Of a DNA stretch of 64,000 nt, positions 12,942 through 24,492 are shown one piece after another; the stretch's first letter is position 1; each line of letters opens with the position of its first letter. The notes beneath the pieces are model-generated. The model had not been told where the DNA came from. It did no database searches and saw only the letters and a list, made by a program, of their open reading frames with translations. Origin of the DNA: Impatiens glandulifera (lineage: Eukaryota > Streptophyta > Magnoliopsida > Ericales > Balsaminaceae). The position numbers and the translations under genes are program-made. The stretch covers positions 25,017,445-25,081,444 of the forward strand of contig NC_061869.1 in the NCBI RefSeq assembly GCF_907164915.1. The letters run 5' to 3'.

Positions 12942-13400
12942 TCTATAACGACAGTTTTATAAACCAAAGTTAAGGACTATTAACTAAGGGCGGTAAAGTT
13001 ACCGCGACTAATAGTCTCTAACTACGGTTTATAAAACTACAGTTAATGACTATTTACTACGGTAATTTTACCACAGTCAACCGTAGTTAAAAGTTTCGTC
13101 GTTAAAAAAATGTTGCTTAATAAGGGCGGTAAAGTTATCGTAGTTGGAGACAATTAACTACGATAAGTTTACCACCCTTATTGACAACATATCTTTAACT
13201 ATGAGTTTTATAACCGTAGTTAGAGGCTATTAACTACGGTTTAATAAACCGCCGTTGTACACTATTAAGTACAATGTTTTTTCTTCCTGATTGATTATTA
13301 TTTTTTTAACGACGAAACTTTTAATGGCGGTTGACTACGGTATTTAAACCGCAGTTAATAGGCTTTAACTACGGGAAAATATTTTTTAACGGCGATTAAA
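12942..13400. repeat. Second family of subterminal-like repeats
   Basis: Dense inverted and direct copies of AACTACGGTTTATAAAACC, GGCGGTAAAGTTACCGC and CTTTAACTACGG. The pattern is that of subterminal repeats of another CACTA-type element, starting immediately outside the first element's right end. No second terminus or transposase could be tied to it. Confidence 0.45.
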
Positions 13401-15274
13401 ACTACCTTTAAATATTACTTTTTTACTCATGATTGTTGGGTTTTGTATCTGAAGAGCTGCCTTTCTATTTACTTTTTGTTTTATAATCAATTTTTATGAT
13501 GTGTACAGAACCTATGATTTCTTGTTTGAGTTTTTTTAGGTGTTTAATTTACATTAAAGTTAGGGGAAAACATATTATTCACAAGAATCAAACCCAATCT
13601 CATCTCTCACCTCAAGCCTGCTTGCATCCTCATCATTGCATTAGGGGCACATTATGTTAAACAAACAACACATTGAGTAATAAATTTTTTTCCGCAATGC
13701 AGTTCCCATGTTTCAAACATTTTCTCAAATGTTCAATATAAATCGAATAATAGTATAAATCGAGTAATAAATTAGGTGGTGACCCTAAAAAAGTTAAAGC
13801 TAATATAAATCGACGTTTTTAAATGCACTATAGTAAAGTCTACCATTTTGGTTCATAATCTCACTCAAAACTCGAAAAGAATGTGAGTAATGGAGCGTGA
13901 CCATCGAGTAACGAAAACCCTTCTCGGGAAGGGTCAATTTTTAGCGTTACAACTTTTATGACGAATCTATTGGGGAGCAGTCGATGCTTAACTTGAAATA
14001 AAATTTTGGCCATTTTAAGAATAATGTTTTAGACCTTCACCAAAAAATATAAAAAGTTAAAAAAAATCAAAAGACAAAAATAATAAATAAAGGCGAAAAA
14101 ATATACATCACCCAACTTTGCATTTCTATGTGCATTGATTCTATTCTTGGTCTCATCGTCCTATTGTTTTGAGGTAGTACACAATGTGCGTTGTGCAAAT
14201 TCATATGTACACCTGTAGTATTATGTACAAAAATTAGCCAATGAGGAATGACGATTTGTTCCAAATTTGAGCGGTGATGTAAGATGATGAACCTAGGTAC
14301 ACGAGATCAATTATTTTCCCTACAATGAGGTCCCTTTCGAGGGGTATGCATCATGGAGATGGGGAAAAATTCCCAATTGAGACGATGCTTTCTCTTATCG
14401 ACGATTTTTTATGCTCTCCGACCGGAGTTAGTGTACTCTCTCTTATTCCCAATACCTAGTTGTTCGTCGCTCCCGAATGGTCAAGCCACGTCAAAAGTCT
14501 TTACATGCCTACTATACTTATTTAAATACATGTATGCATGTAGTTAGATAGACGCCCACAAGTATATTCTGTCATTTAAAAAAACAAAAAACGACATCAC
14601 GTTTGCTTTCTTTGATGTTTGTCTTATAGGTATGTCTATGGCACAATCTTAGCCATTTGGATAACCATGAGAGATGTTCAAGTTACGGGATGCCATCTTT
14701 CGAAGACGATGACTTATCCATAAAAGTCATAATCAAACCAAAAGTTCAATGCGTCTTACTCTTCCAATTAGAACAACACGAAGACGACGACGACCTCAAC
14801 AAGAAAGAGATTTGACCGTTGTGACTAAGTTTCTACAAGAGGAATGTCAAAGCAAATGAAGAAGGCAAAAGACCAAATTACGAAGAAATGAGGATCTTGA
14901 AGAAGACTCGATTTTCTTTCCAATGAACGTAAAATATTTCTTATACTTTGCAAAACATTGTGTGCATTATAAGGCGAGGACGATGATTGAATTCTTGTAA
15001 CAATTTATTTTGTTTACTACTAACCCCTACATTTAAATACTTTCATTTTAAATAAAAATGAAGAGTTGGAAAGTGTACGCCTATTTCTCCTTAGGTATGT
15101 ATAATTGATGACACGAGTTGTCATTCAATTTATGCGATTTATCTTCTTAAACATCTTTATAAGATCAACATGTTCTTCACAACGAACTAAAAGTGAGATC
15201 CACTAATTTAAATCATCGCAAAAACCGCGTAGATGATTAGGCTTCATGCACATAATATTTTCATTACATGTGGG
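13401..15274. other. Non-coding DNA, nothing recognised
   Basis: No domain, RNA gene or clear repeat was identified. Short frames at 14067-14264 and 14353-14547 have no features that favour coding. The composition is moderately AT-rich and the sequence continues past the inserted hAT element at 15283-16057. Confidence 0.5.
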
Positions 15275-15282
15275 CATTGAAG

Positions 15283-16057
15283 CAATGACGAAACCACGTT
15301 GCAGACGAAGGTGGGCTAAAACCCAGGGTAAAGTTTCTAAAATTATATATATATATGTTTAAACACCATAGGATTTGTCAATGTGGTTATGTTGTTGATG
15401 TATGTAAGAGAGGTTAGGTGCTTCCTTATATATAAAATAATGTAAATCATATAATAGTATTATTTATTTTAAAACTATATTTATATGATAATTATATATT
15501 ATATTTTTTTTATCAATTTTAATATAATTAAAATTATATATAATTCTTTATATTTAAAATATAAAGGTAAAATAGTTTTATTTAAATATTTTTTACTATT
15601 TTCTTATACCACTAACCAATAATAAAATATATATAATCGTCTTCTCGTGTCTACTAATTTGATAATATATTTTTGACAACAATTTTGTATTTTTATTCTT
15701 ATTTTCATGTTTTGTGTCCTTTTTCCCCTATATTCTCACCAAACTAACCTGAAATCCAATAAATTAGACTTTCATATTTTTTTTATTTATATAGTTAGTT
15801 TTTCCTTATTTGAAACCTAAGTAATTTAACTTCTCACGTTTTCTTAATCTAATTTTTCTTCAACTATATAGTTTTAAATGTATAAATTTGTATTTTAAAT
15901 AGATTATTCTTATCTTTTATTAGATTTCATATATTTATTTTATTTTAGTAAGGGTATTTATGGAACGGATCGATTAATATGTTCATTTACTACCCGTAAT
16001 AGTATAATACCTATATTTTTTTCAGTCCAGGGAAAAAGAATATTGGATTCGCCCTTG
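15283..16057. mobile_element. Non-autonomous hAT-type element (775 bp)
   Basis: Direct 8-bp repeats CATTGAAG at 15275-15282 and 16058-16065 flank the element. Its ends are an imperfect inverted repeat: CAATGACGAAACC at the left and CAAGGGCGAATCC read inward from the right. 8-bp duplications with CA..TG ends are typical of the hAT superfamily. The interior is AT-rich (including a TA run near 15340) and has no coding frame, so it would depend on a transposase elsewhere. Confidence 0.75.
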
Positions 16058-16065
16058 CATTGAAG

Positions 16066-17150
16066 GGTCATGATTCTATAAGACGCGTTTGTGACATTTT
16101 GACTTTCACTTGCTTCGAGACAAGGACGATCATGTCACCTAGACGAAGACATTTCTCGATCCACACAATGGTCATGAAAAACGCAAGGACTATAATAGAA
16201 ATCATTTCCTCAAAGCCATATACATTGGCATGCTTAAGATCATGGAAATAAGTCCATTTTATCCTTTTGAATAATTTTTGAATTAATTCAAATCAGATGG
16301 AGTAACTAGAAATTATAACTATGAAAATAGATCAATGCATTGTGCATATACAAGCATGCAAAAAATGTTAACTCGATGTAAATATCGAGAGATGATGCAC
16401 ACTATTGATGGGAGACCTATTATAGTTTGATGGAGTTATGAGATGCTACCATATGTATAAACGATGACATCTCAAGAAACTCAAGTATGCGAAAAACTTA
16501 AGGACAAATACGTGATTTATGATGATCACGCTTATTCATCATCCTCTAATGTAGGACATGATTATTTTTTATCATAACCCACAACTTCAAAACCCCAGAA
16601 CTCAAATGAAGATCAAATACAAGGACGATAGTAGACATCACTCCTCAACATTTTATACACTAATACGTATAACAAACTCGAAGCAGCATCGCCCTTTTGA
16701 AGAATCTATGATTCCATTCGAACAAAAGAGGTAGCTATAACAATTAACCATGTATATGGAGCAATGTATTGCGAATAATCAAACATGAGAGAAATGCTAA
16801 CTTAGTGTAAAAACCGAGAGATAATACATTCCATCAATGAGAGGTCTATTATAGTTTTAACGTGACCTTAATAAGTTATTCGTATGAAATCTCAGAGCGG
16901 ATCAAACAAGTGACGATATCCAATATAAATATGAAGTCGACAATAATTATATTCGTTTTATTAGTCTCAAAACTAAGAAATAATCTTTAGATCATAAACA
17001 ATGACTCCAAGTTCTAAGACCATAACTAGAGCTCATGCTTGAGAACGATTCATATGAAAAAAAATTCAATGTCTATTTGGACTAGTGACTCAAAAATTCA
17101 AAGTAAATCACGGAAAAAGATGAATCTAAAAAATGGCAATGATTTCATAT
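16066..17150. repeat. Non-coding DNA with a diverged ~430-bp-spaced duplication
   Basis: Two related stretches, about 16300-16460 and 16735-16880, share ATCAATG/GCAATGTATTG, AATGYTAACTYRRTGTAAA, ATCGAGAGATRATRCA and AGACCTATTATAGTTT. They are imperfect direct copies. No gene was recognised. Confidence 0.55.
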
Positions 17151-17159
17151 TTAATATAA

Positions 17160-17443
17160 AACTAATTCAAAGAAAATTATAATATAAAATATATATGATA
17201 TGAAATGAAATAACTTTTTATTTAATCATATATAATAATAATATATTTATATATATTATATAATATATATATATTATATTATGTTTAAATATTTTTAAAT
17301 ATTTGTTTAAAAAATATATAATAATAAATTTTAAATAATAAATTTTTATTTTTCTCTTTAATTAAAACGATTTTAATATTTTTTAAGTTTAATTAATTTT
17401 AATTTACTGTTTTTTTATACCTTGTTAATTTAATTATCTTTTT

Positions 17444-17486
<43 letters not shown>

Positions 17487-17935
17487 TGTATTTTTCCTCT
17501 TATTATTTTTCTTTATATATAAAAATACATCTTTTGTATTTATAAAATATATATTAGTATTAAAATAACTTAATTAATAAACTAAAATTAAAATTACAAA
17601 CTCATGTAACACATTTTATTTAATTATATATATGTTAAATTTAATATGGTGATCTTTAGATAATATTTATATATATAAGACTTCAATATTTATTATTTTA
17701 TACAACAAATTCATATACTATCTTTTATTTAATGATATATATATATGTTAAATTTATAGATTATAATCTCATATAAATTAATATTTATTATAAAACTCAT
17801 TCAAAAATATTTTATAATATAAAGAATAAAGAATTATGATATAAAATAATATAACTTTATTTAATTATATATATATATATATTATTTTTAAATATTTTAA
17901 AATATTTGGCATATAAATATATATAATAATAACAC
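17160..17935. other. Very AT-rich DNA with a TA microsatellite
   Basis: Almost only A and T, including a (TA)n run at about 17446-17482 and repeated ATATGTTAAATTTA patches. No gene or paired terminal repeat is visible. Confidence 0.7.
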
Positions 17936-17939
17936 TATA

Positions 17940-18017
17940 ATTTTAAACGGAGTCATATATAAACGATCTCGACCTATTAACAAATAAGATTTTGTCACGG
18001 AGTCATATACAAAGGAC
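17940..18017. repeat. Left remnant of hairpin tandem array
   Basis: CGGAGTCATATATAAACGAT, CTCGACCTATTAACAAATAAG and CGGAGTCATATACAAAGGAC match the unit of the array at 21.93-23.21 kb. The Copia element at 18023-21926 therefore landed inside the array. Confidence 0.8.
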
Positions 18018-18022
18018 GTCTC

Positions 18023-18352
18023 TGTTGGGAAAAACCCTGACAGAACCACAAAAGAAGAAAACACAAACTGAAAGAACACTAACAGAATTTGATAACGGAG
18101 TTCAGCCAAAATGTTGCCTACGTCTCCGAGCACTAAGGCTATCAATTAATAAGAAAGAAGAGATACAAATTTGGGTGCTATAAACCGAAGAGGGGAGAGT
18201 TTCTTTTATACACTAAGAAACTTCCCCAACTACCATCATCTTCCGATGTGGGATTTATGCTAATTGTGAATATAGTTTCTTTTATATACTAAGAAACTTC
18301 TTTCACTCCCATCATCTTCCGATGTGGGATTCTAATTGTGCCAAAAACAATA
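18023..18352 (-). repeat. Copia 3' LTR
   Basis: Starts TGTTGGGAAAAACCC on the plus strand and ends CCAAAAACAATA, one base off the canonical CA. It contains an internal ~65-base duplication carrying CATCTTCCGATGTGGGATT at about 18200-18263 and 18268-18332. Matches the LTR at 21596-21926. Confidence 0.93.
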
Positions 18353-19699
18353 AATCTCCACCTTGGCACAATATCCAAATACTAATCTTCAATATTAAAA
18401 AATAAACCTTCAGTGCTTCCAATTGGCGCTCTTCAGCGCCAACTCAAACGCGGAATGTGTTTACCAAATCTAAACAATTAGATTTGGTTTTCCCCATGTC
18501 TTTCATCTCGAACTCTCTACCCAATTGAGCTTTCAATTTATCAACTTCATATTGACTCTTTGATGCTATCAACATATCATCAACGTACAAGAATAGATAG
18601 AGATGCAAGACTCATCTTGCAATTTGCGCAAATACACACATGAGCTGAATTTGCTTCTTGTGTACTTGTGCTCCATCATAAACTTGTCAAGTCGCTTGTA
18701 CCATTGTCTCGACGATTGCTTCAACTTGTACAATGATATGTTCAACTGGCAAACCCGATTTTCTTTATCAGCAACTTTGAATCCATCTTGTTGATAAATG
18801 TAGATTTTCTCGTTCAAAGACCGTGTATGTCTGCGGTCTTCACATCTGGTTGAGCTAGCTCCAAATTCATCTACGCTACCAAGGCCAACAAAATTTTAAT
18901 GGAAGAGTGTTTAAGAACAGGAGAAAGTACCTCATTATAATCACCTCCTTCCTTCTGAGCGTAGTCTTTAACTACCAATTTTTCCTTGTAGCGAACATCA
19001 ATTTTTTTAGGAAATCCTTCTTTCTTAGCAAAGATCCATTTACAACCAATAGCCTTCTTCTCTTTTCGTAGATGCCTCAACTTGCATGTCTTATTCTTCT
19101 AAATAGATTGCATCTCATCTTCCATAACACCTCTACTTTTTCCATTTTCAGTACTTCGACTGACATCTGAAAAAGTGGATGGAATATCATCTACGACTAG
19201 AAGTGCATAGGTCGCCATGTCAACAAACTAACCTGGTTTTTGAATAACTCGTCTTGGCCTATTCACAGCAATTGATTCACTTTGTTCTGAAGGTTCTTTG
19301 GTCGGAACCTCTTCCTCATTTAACTCTTCGTCTGTCGTCGGAGAGTCACTTATAGTTGGGCTTATCTTTATCTGCTCAAACTCCACCTGTTGCGGAGTAC
19401 AATCAATCTTGTCTGGTGTTACCTTATTCAACATTGAATAATCATCAAAAGTAACATCTCTACTTATAATGGTTTTCCTTACATCGATATTCTTTAACTC
19501 TTGTAGTAAATCCCATAAAAAGAGCCTTCTTTCCTCGTGGATCTAACTTTGATTCAACTCCATGATAATATACAGTAGAACCAAAAATATGCAAAGAATC
19601 ATAATCAGTTGCAGGTTTTCCAAACCATACCTCTAATGGAGTCTTGTCACCAAGTGCAGATGATGGTAGGCGATTTACCAAATGTTGAGCGTATGACAC
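18353..19699 (-). pseudogene. Copia integrase C-terminus and truncated reverse transcriptase
   Basis: Minus-strand pieces in different frames cover the integrase C-terminal region (19699-19460: SYAQHLVNRLPSSALGDK, PLEVWFGK), a linker rich in E/P/S/T (19434-19228), then reverse transcriptase (19080-18871: GCKWIFAKKEG; 18817-18569: YKLKQSSRQWYKRLDKF). The YVDDM catalytic box is readable at 18573-18587. After MKDMG-like coding near 18495 the frame runs into unrelated sequence and then the polypurine tract. The palm C-terminus, thumb and RNase H are deleted. The element cannot reverse-transcribe itself. Confidence 0.88.
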
Positions 19700-20911
19700 A
19701 GCTTCTGCTCAAAATTTCCTGTCTAACCCATCATTAGACAACATACATCGAACTTTCTCCACCAATGTCCTGTTCATACGTTCCAATACTCCATTCTCCT
19801 GTGGTGTTTTTCTGATTGTGAAGTGTCGAACTATGCCACACTCTTGGCATAACTTCTGGAATGGATCATTCTTGTATTCTCTACCGTTATCAGTCCGGAG
19901 AATTTTGATCTTTTTCCTGTCTCGTCTTCAACTTGAGTTTTCCATTTAAGAAAAATCTCAAACACTTCACCTTTGTTCTTCATCGTAAACACCCATACTC
20001 TTTTGGAAAAATCGTCAACACAAGTAACAAAGTAATGTCTACCTCCAAGAGGGAGTCTTGGCAGGTCCCCAGACATCTGAGTGCACATAGTCCAAAATAC
20101 CCTTGGTATTATGCATAGCAGTGCCAAATTTTACTCGTCTTTATTTTTCCAGAATACAATGTTCACAAAAATCTAACTTACAAACTTTTGTACCTTTCAA
20201 CAATCCTTGCTTGACAAGAGTTTGCATAGATTTCTCACCAGCATGCCCCAATTGTATATGCCATAGCTTTGTTACCTCTAACTCCTTACTGCTCCTGGAA
20301 TTTGATACACATGATGTCCCATTAACTGTACTACCTTGATAGTAATACAAATTATTACTCTTCCTGATAGCTTTTAACATCACTAGCGCTCCAGAGATTA
20401 CCTTAAGAATTCCCTTTTCCAATTTCACATGTAGGCCTTTTGACTCCAAGGCCCCCCAAAAAATGAGATTCTTTTTCATATTAGGTATGTACCGAACATC
20501 TCTAATAATTCTGGTGGATCCGTCATCATTCCTCAACTTGATTAAACCTATCCCCTTTATTTTACATGTATTAGCATCTCCCATGTAAACAACTCCACCA
20601 TCTAGCTCCTTAAAGTCAAAGAACCACTTTCGAACTGGTGTCATATGATAAGTGCAGGCTGAGTCCAATATCCACGCATCATGATGTGATGTTGTGTGTG
20701 ACATCGATAAAGAGTATTTTGAATCTGCACCACCTTTGTTTTCTGCAATATTCGCATCTTCAGAATCTTTCTCTTTCATCTTCAACTTTGGGAAGTTAAT
20801 CTTCCAATGTCCTTTCTCACGACAGAAAGCACATTTATCTTTGACAACTCTACTTTCAGATCTTCTTCCTTTCCCTTTTGATTTGCTTTGTTGACGGCCC
20901 CTAACCATCAA
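19700..20911 (-). pseudogene. Copia protease and integrase core, broken
   Basis: The frame 20911-20141 holds a zinc knuckle CAFCREKGHW in which the last Cys is replaced (KINFP). It continues with the protease site AWILDSACTYHM and the GAG-pre-integrase HxxxH..CEHC region (LWHIQLGHAGEKSM). A frame change leads into the integrase core at 20127-19831 (GGRHYFVTCVDDFSKRVWVFT). The remaining DDE part is readable only across further frame changes to about 19700. The lost zinc-knuckle Cys would impair RNA packaging in the family. Confidence 0.88.
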
Positions 20912-20939
20912 TGCTTCATCTGCTGTACCTACTTTGCTT

Positions 20940-21560
20940 TTTCCTTTAATCCCGCTTTCTCAATTCATTACTATATAAAGCAGAACTTACAGCATCAAGA
21001 GAAATATTTCCCTTCCCATGAAGTAACGTTGTTTCTAAGTGTTCAAATTCATCAGGAAGGGACGATAGCAACATCAACGCAAGATCTTCATCCTCAAACC
21101 TAACGTCAAGGTTTAACAGATCTGTTACTAATTCATCAAACTTAGTTATATGTTCATTCATAGTAGTACCTGATTGGTAATCAAACCGGAACAGTCGCTT
21201 CTTCATAAGGAGCTTATTCTGACAACTCTTCTTCATAAATTTATCCTCCAATGCTTGCCACAGTTTATGTGCAGAAGTTTCATTCTTCACAGCATACTTC
21301 TGCTCTCTGGACAGGCACAATCGAATTGTTCCTCACGCCAACCGATTCATGATACTCCACTCTTTTTCTTCTATACCATCTGGCTTTCCGACCTCAATAG
21401 CAACATCTAGACCCTGCTGAAAAAGACAATCTAGAACCTCACATTGCCACATGCCGAAATGCCCAGTTCCATCAAAGATCTCCACCGCAAACTTCAAATT
21501 CGACATCGGTGTCCTCGTCCAGGATGACGAAGGAGTTGACGCCCCTTTTGAAGACTCCAC
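20940..21560 (-). pseudogene. Copia gag (UBN2-type), broken
   Basis: Begins MESSKGASTPSSSWTRTP at 21560, with FDGTGHFGMWQCEVLDCL typical of the gag N-terminus. There is an in-frame TGA at 21333-21335. The same frame then continues to 20946 with the UBN2 gag signature (AHKLWQALEDKFMKK, ALMLLSSLPDEFEHLETTLL). Gag forms the virus-like particle in this family. Confidence 0.88.
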
Positions 21561-21581
21561 CTTTCCAAGGACGAACCTTCA

Positions 21582-21593
21582 GCTCTGATACCA
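21582..21593 (-). promoter_or_regulatory. Copia primer binding site (initiator tRNA-Met)
   Basis: The minus strand reads TGGTATCAGAGC directly next to the 5' LTR, complementary to the 3' end of plant initiator tRNA-Met, the usual Copia primer. Confidence 0.92.
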
Positions 21594-21595
21594 CT

Positions 21596-21926
21596 TGTTG
21601 GGAAAAAACCCTGATAGAAACACAAATGAAGAAAATACAAACTGAAAGAACACTAAAAGAATTTGATAACGGAGTTCGGCTAAAATGTTTCCTACGTCTC
21701 CGAGCACTAAGGCTATCAATTAATAAGGAAGAAGTGATACAAATTTGGGTGCTATAAACCAAAGAGGGGAGAGTTTCTTTTATACACTAAGAAACTTCCC
21801 CAACTCCCATCATCTTCCGATGTGGGATTTATGCTAATTGTGAATATAGTTTCTTTTATATACTAAGAAACTTCTTTCACTCCCATCATCTTCCGATGTG
21901 GGATTCTAATTGTGCCAAAAACAACA
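21596..21926 (-). repeat. Copia 5' LTR
   Basis: Starts TGTTGGGAAAAAACCC and ends CCAAAAACAACA on the plus strand, followed by the target duplication GTCTC. Nearly identical to 18023-18352. Confidence 0.93.
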
Positions 21927-23215
21927 GTCTCGACCTATTGACAAATAAGATTTAGTCACGAAGTCGTGTACGAATGACGTCTCGAACTATTAACAAATAT
22001 GATTTATAGGCGGAATTGTGTACACACGATTAATGCACCTATCCATAGATAGGGTTTCTAACGGAATCATATACAAACGAAATTTCGACCTATCAATAAA
22101 TAGGGTTTACAAACAGAATCGTGTACGAACGATTAACGTACTTATAAATAGATAGGGTTTTCTAACAAAATCATTTACAAATGATGTCTCGACCTATTGA
22201 CAAATAGAGTTTATAGACGAAATCATGTATAAACGATTAGCGCACCTATAAATAAATAATGTTTTCTAATGGAATCATATACAAATGATTTTTCGACCTA
22301 TCAACAAATAGAGTTTATGGGCGAAATCGTGTATAAATGATTAGCGCACCTATCAACATATAAGGTTTTATAACGAATTAATATACAAATGATGTCTCGA
22401 CCTATCAATAAATAAGATTTACAAATGGAATCATGTACGAAGATTAACACACCTTTCAACATATAGGGTTTTCTAATTAAATCATTTACAAATGATGTCT
22501 CGACCTATCGACATATAGGGTTTAGTCATAGAGTCGTGTATGAAAGACGTTTCGACCTATTGAAAAATAGGGTTTAGAATTGGATCATGTACCTATGACC
22601 TCAAGTCCTTGTCAATATACCAGATTGTTAATGGATCATCTTACAAATGATCTCTATGCTTGTTAACAAACAAGGCTTACAATGAAATCGTGTACAAACG
22701 ATTTCTCGTATCTATTAATAAATAGGGATTTTATACCTAATAACAACTAGAGTTTTTAGCGGAATCGTATAAAAAAATTGATCTATCACACTATCAACAA
22801 ATAAGGTTTGGGATACCTATTCACAAATAGGTTCTAAAACGGGATAGCGTACAAACAATCTCTCGCACATATTAACATATAGGATTTAGGATACCTAACT
22901 ATGATTAGGGCTTTTAGTGGAATCATATAAAAATGATTAATCACACCTATCAATAGATAGGGTTTTTGATACCTATTCACAAATAGGATTCTAAAATGGG
23001 ATCGTGTAAGAACGATCTCTCGAACCTATCAATAAATATGATTTAGAAACCTAATTACAATTAGGATTTTTAGCGGAATCATATAAAAATGATCTATCGC
23101 ACCTATTAACAAATAGAATTTTGGATACCTAACTACAATTAGGTTTTAGAACGGAATCATGTACGAATGATCTCTCGCATATATCAATAGATAGGGTTTA
23201 TGATAACTAATTACA
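21927..23215. repeat. ~52-bp degenerate hairpin tandem array
   Basis: About two dozen diverged units of the form GGTTT-N-CGGAATCRTRTACAAAYGAT, then TCTCGNACCTATCAACAAATA. Alternate units differ slightly, giving a higher-order ~104-bp pattern in the first half. Each unit holds two short inverted repeats (AATCRT..AYGATT and CTAT..ATAG). The array continues to the left of the inserted Copia element (17940-18017). No coding capacity. Confidence 0.8.
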
Positions 23216-24492
23216 ATGAGTTTTGGAAACTCGATTTTGCTTATTTTTCTTTTGTAGTATTGGTCACAGCTCGATGCCTTTTAAGGAATATTTCAACAAA
23301 ATCCTTGTTTCCCTTTTTTCCAAAATGTCCTTCGCAACTAGTTAAAATTCGCCGATCGATGGTTTCTAGCTTTATTTATGGACAAATGAATAATGTTTTC
23401 GAATAAAGAGACACATTTTTTTTGTTTCCCCAATTCCATTCATTGTTTATCTCTTTTGTTTTGAGATTAGAATAAACCTTGATCCTTTCAAATAAATCAT
23501 GATGCTTTCAGATTCAAAACGTATTCGGTGCTGGGCTTTAAATATATTTATGTCCTTTGTGATGATTTTTCTTTCATCATGGAATAAGATTTAATTTTCC
23601 TCAACTTTTGAGATATCAACTATAAATTTGATCTCGTGTACAAACGATTATCTATGATCATAACCCTTGAGGAAGGCGGTCAACACCTTGACCTTTTGAT
23701 GAAAGAGAGTGCAACTTATTTTTGGTTGCTCGATCATGAACCACATTTTTTGAAAGTTTGACTCATCGCAAAAATATTTGGGAGAGGCTCTGACTTTCTT
23801 CTTTGGGTGTTTATATGCCAGTTTCTCTTTATTTGGCTCGAGAGTAATCTGGTAGAATCAGTACACCCTTGCATTTACCATATGCAATATTCAGATCTTG
23901 GGTAGACAACGAATGGTGATTTCAATACCTCAACCACTCAAGCCATTTTAATTTTTCATTCCCAGGGTGTATATGGTCAAATAAGTATATTCTTCTCCTG
24001 TCGTAATAATCAAGACTAGAGTTTGAGTGATCACGAATGTTGATTTCAATACCTCAACCAACATAGGAACATTTTTCAATTTTTAAAAGATTTTTGGAGT
24101 TTATTCCGGTTATCTTTTTGGAATTTTCATTTTTTGGTTACTATTTCTTCCCAAATCATGAGTTCAAACCTCTCCTTTAACAAAAGTAACATTTTTTGGT
24201 TTTTATTTCTTCCCAGCATGAGTTCAAACCTCGCCTTTAACAGAAGTAAGGATGATGTGTTCTTTCTTAATTTGGGGTTCTAGGCCTTACTTTTATGGGG
24301 TTTATTTAGTTTTTTCTTCAAAAACTTTTGATAGAGGGTTACTCTCAAGATAATCTCCTACAAACAAAAAATGCTTATGATCGATACCTCTTGAATCGGG
24401 TTTATTGAGAAATTCTCGGTTTTGTTTCTTAGAATATCACTCATAAGGAATCGATGCTCTCGGCTTTGCCCCTACTTATTTCCTAAAATCCG
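23216..24492. other. Non-coding DNA downstream of the Gypsy pol remnant
   Basis: No gene recognised. Small duplications are visible: GATTTCAATACCTCAACCA near 23925 and 24045, and a ~60-base pair of copies (TTTTGGTT..ATTTCTTCCCA..CATGAGTTCAAACCT) at about 24129-24250. Its place, 3' to the integrase on the minus strand, suggests Gypsy 3' untranslated region or a decayed LTR, but I found no match to the candidate LTR at 37613. Confidence 0.5.

Larger units (their letters stand above)
18023..21926 (-). mobile_element. Copia LTR retrotransposon, complete ends, decayed
   Basis: LTRs lie at 18023-18352 and 21596-21926, with direct 5-bp duplications GTCTC at 18018-18022 and 21927-21931. The primer binding site at 21582-21593 and a polypurine tract at about 18353-18366 sit next to the LTRs. 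The order on the minus strand is gag, protease, integrase, reverse transcriptase, which defines Ty1/Copia. The internal region is only 3.24 kb because the C-terminal part of reverse transcriptase and all of RNase H are missing. I count about 13 substitutions and one indel between the LTRs (about 4%), nearly all in the first two thirds. Confidence 0.93.
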
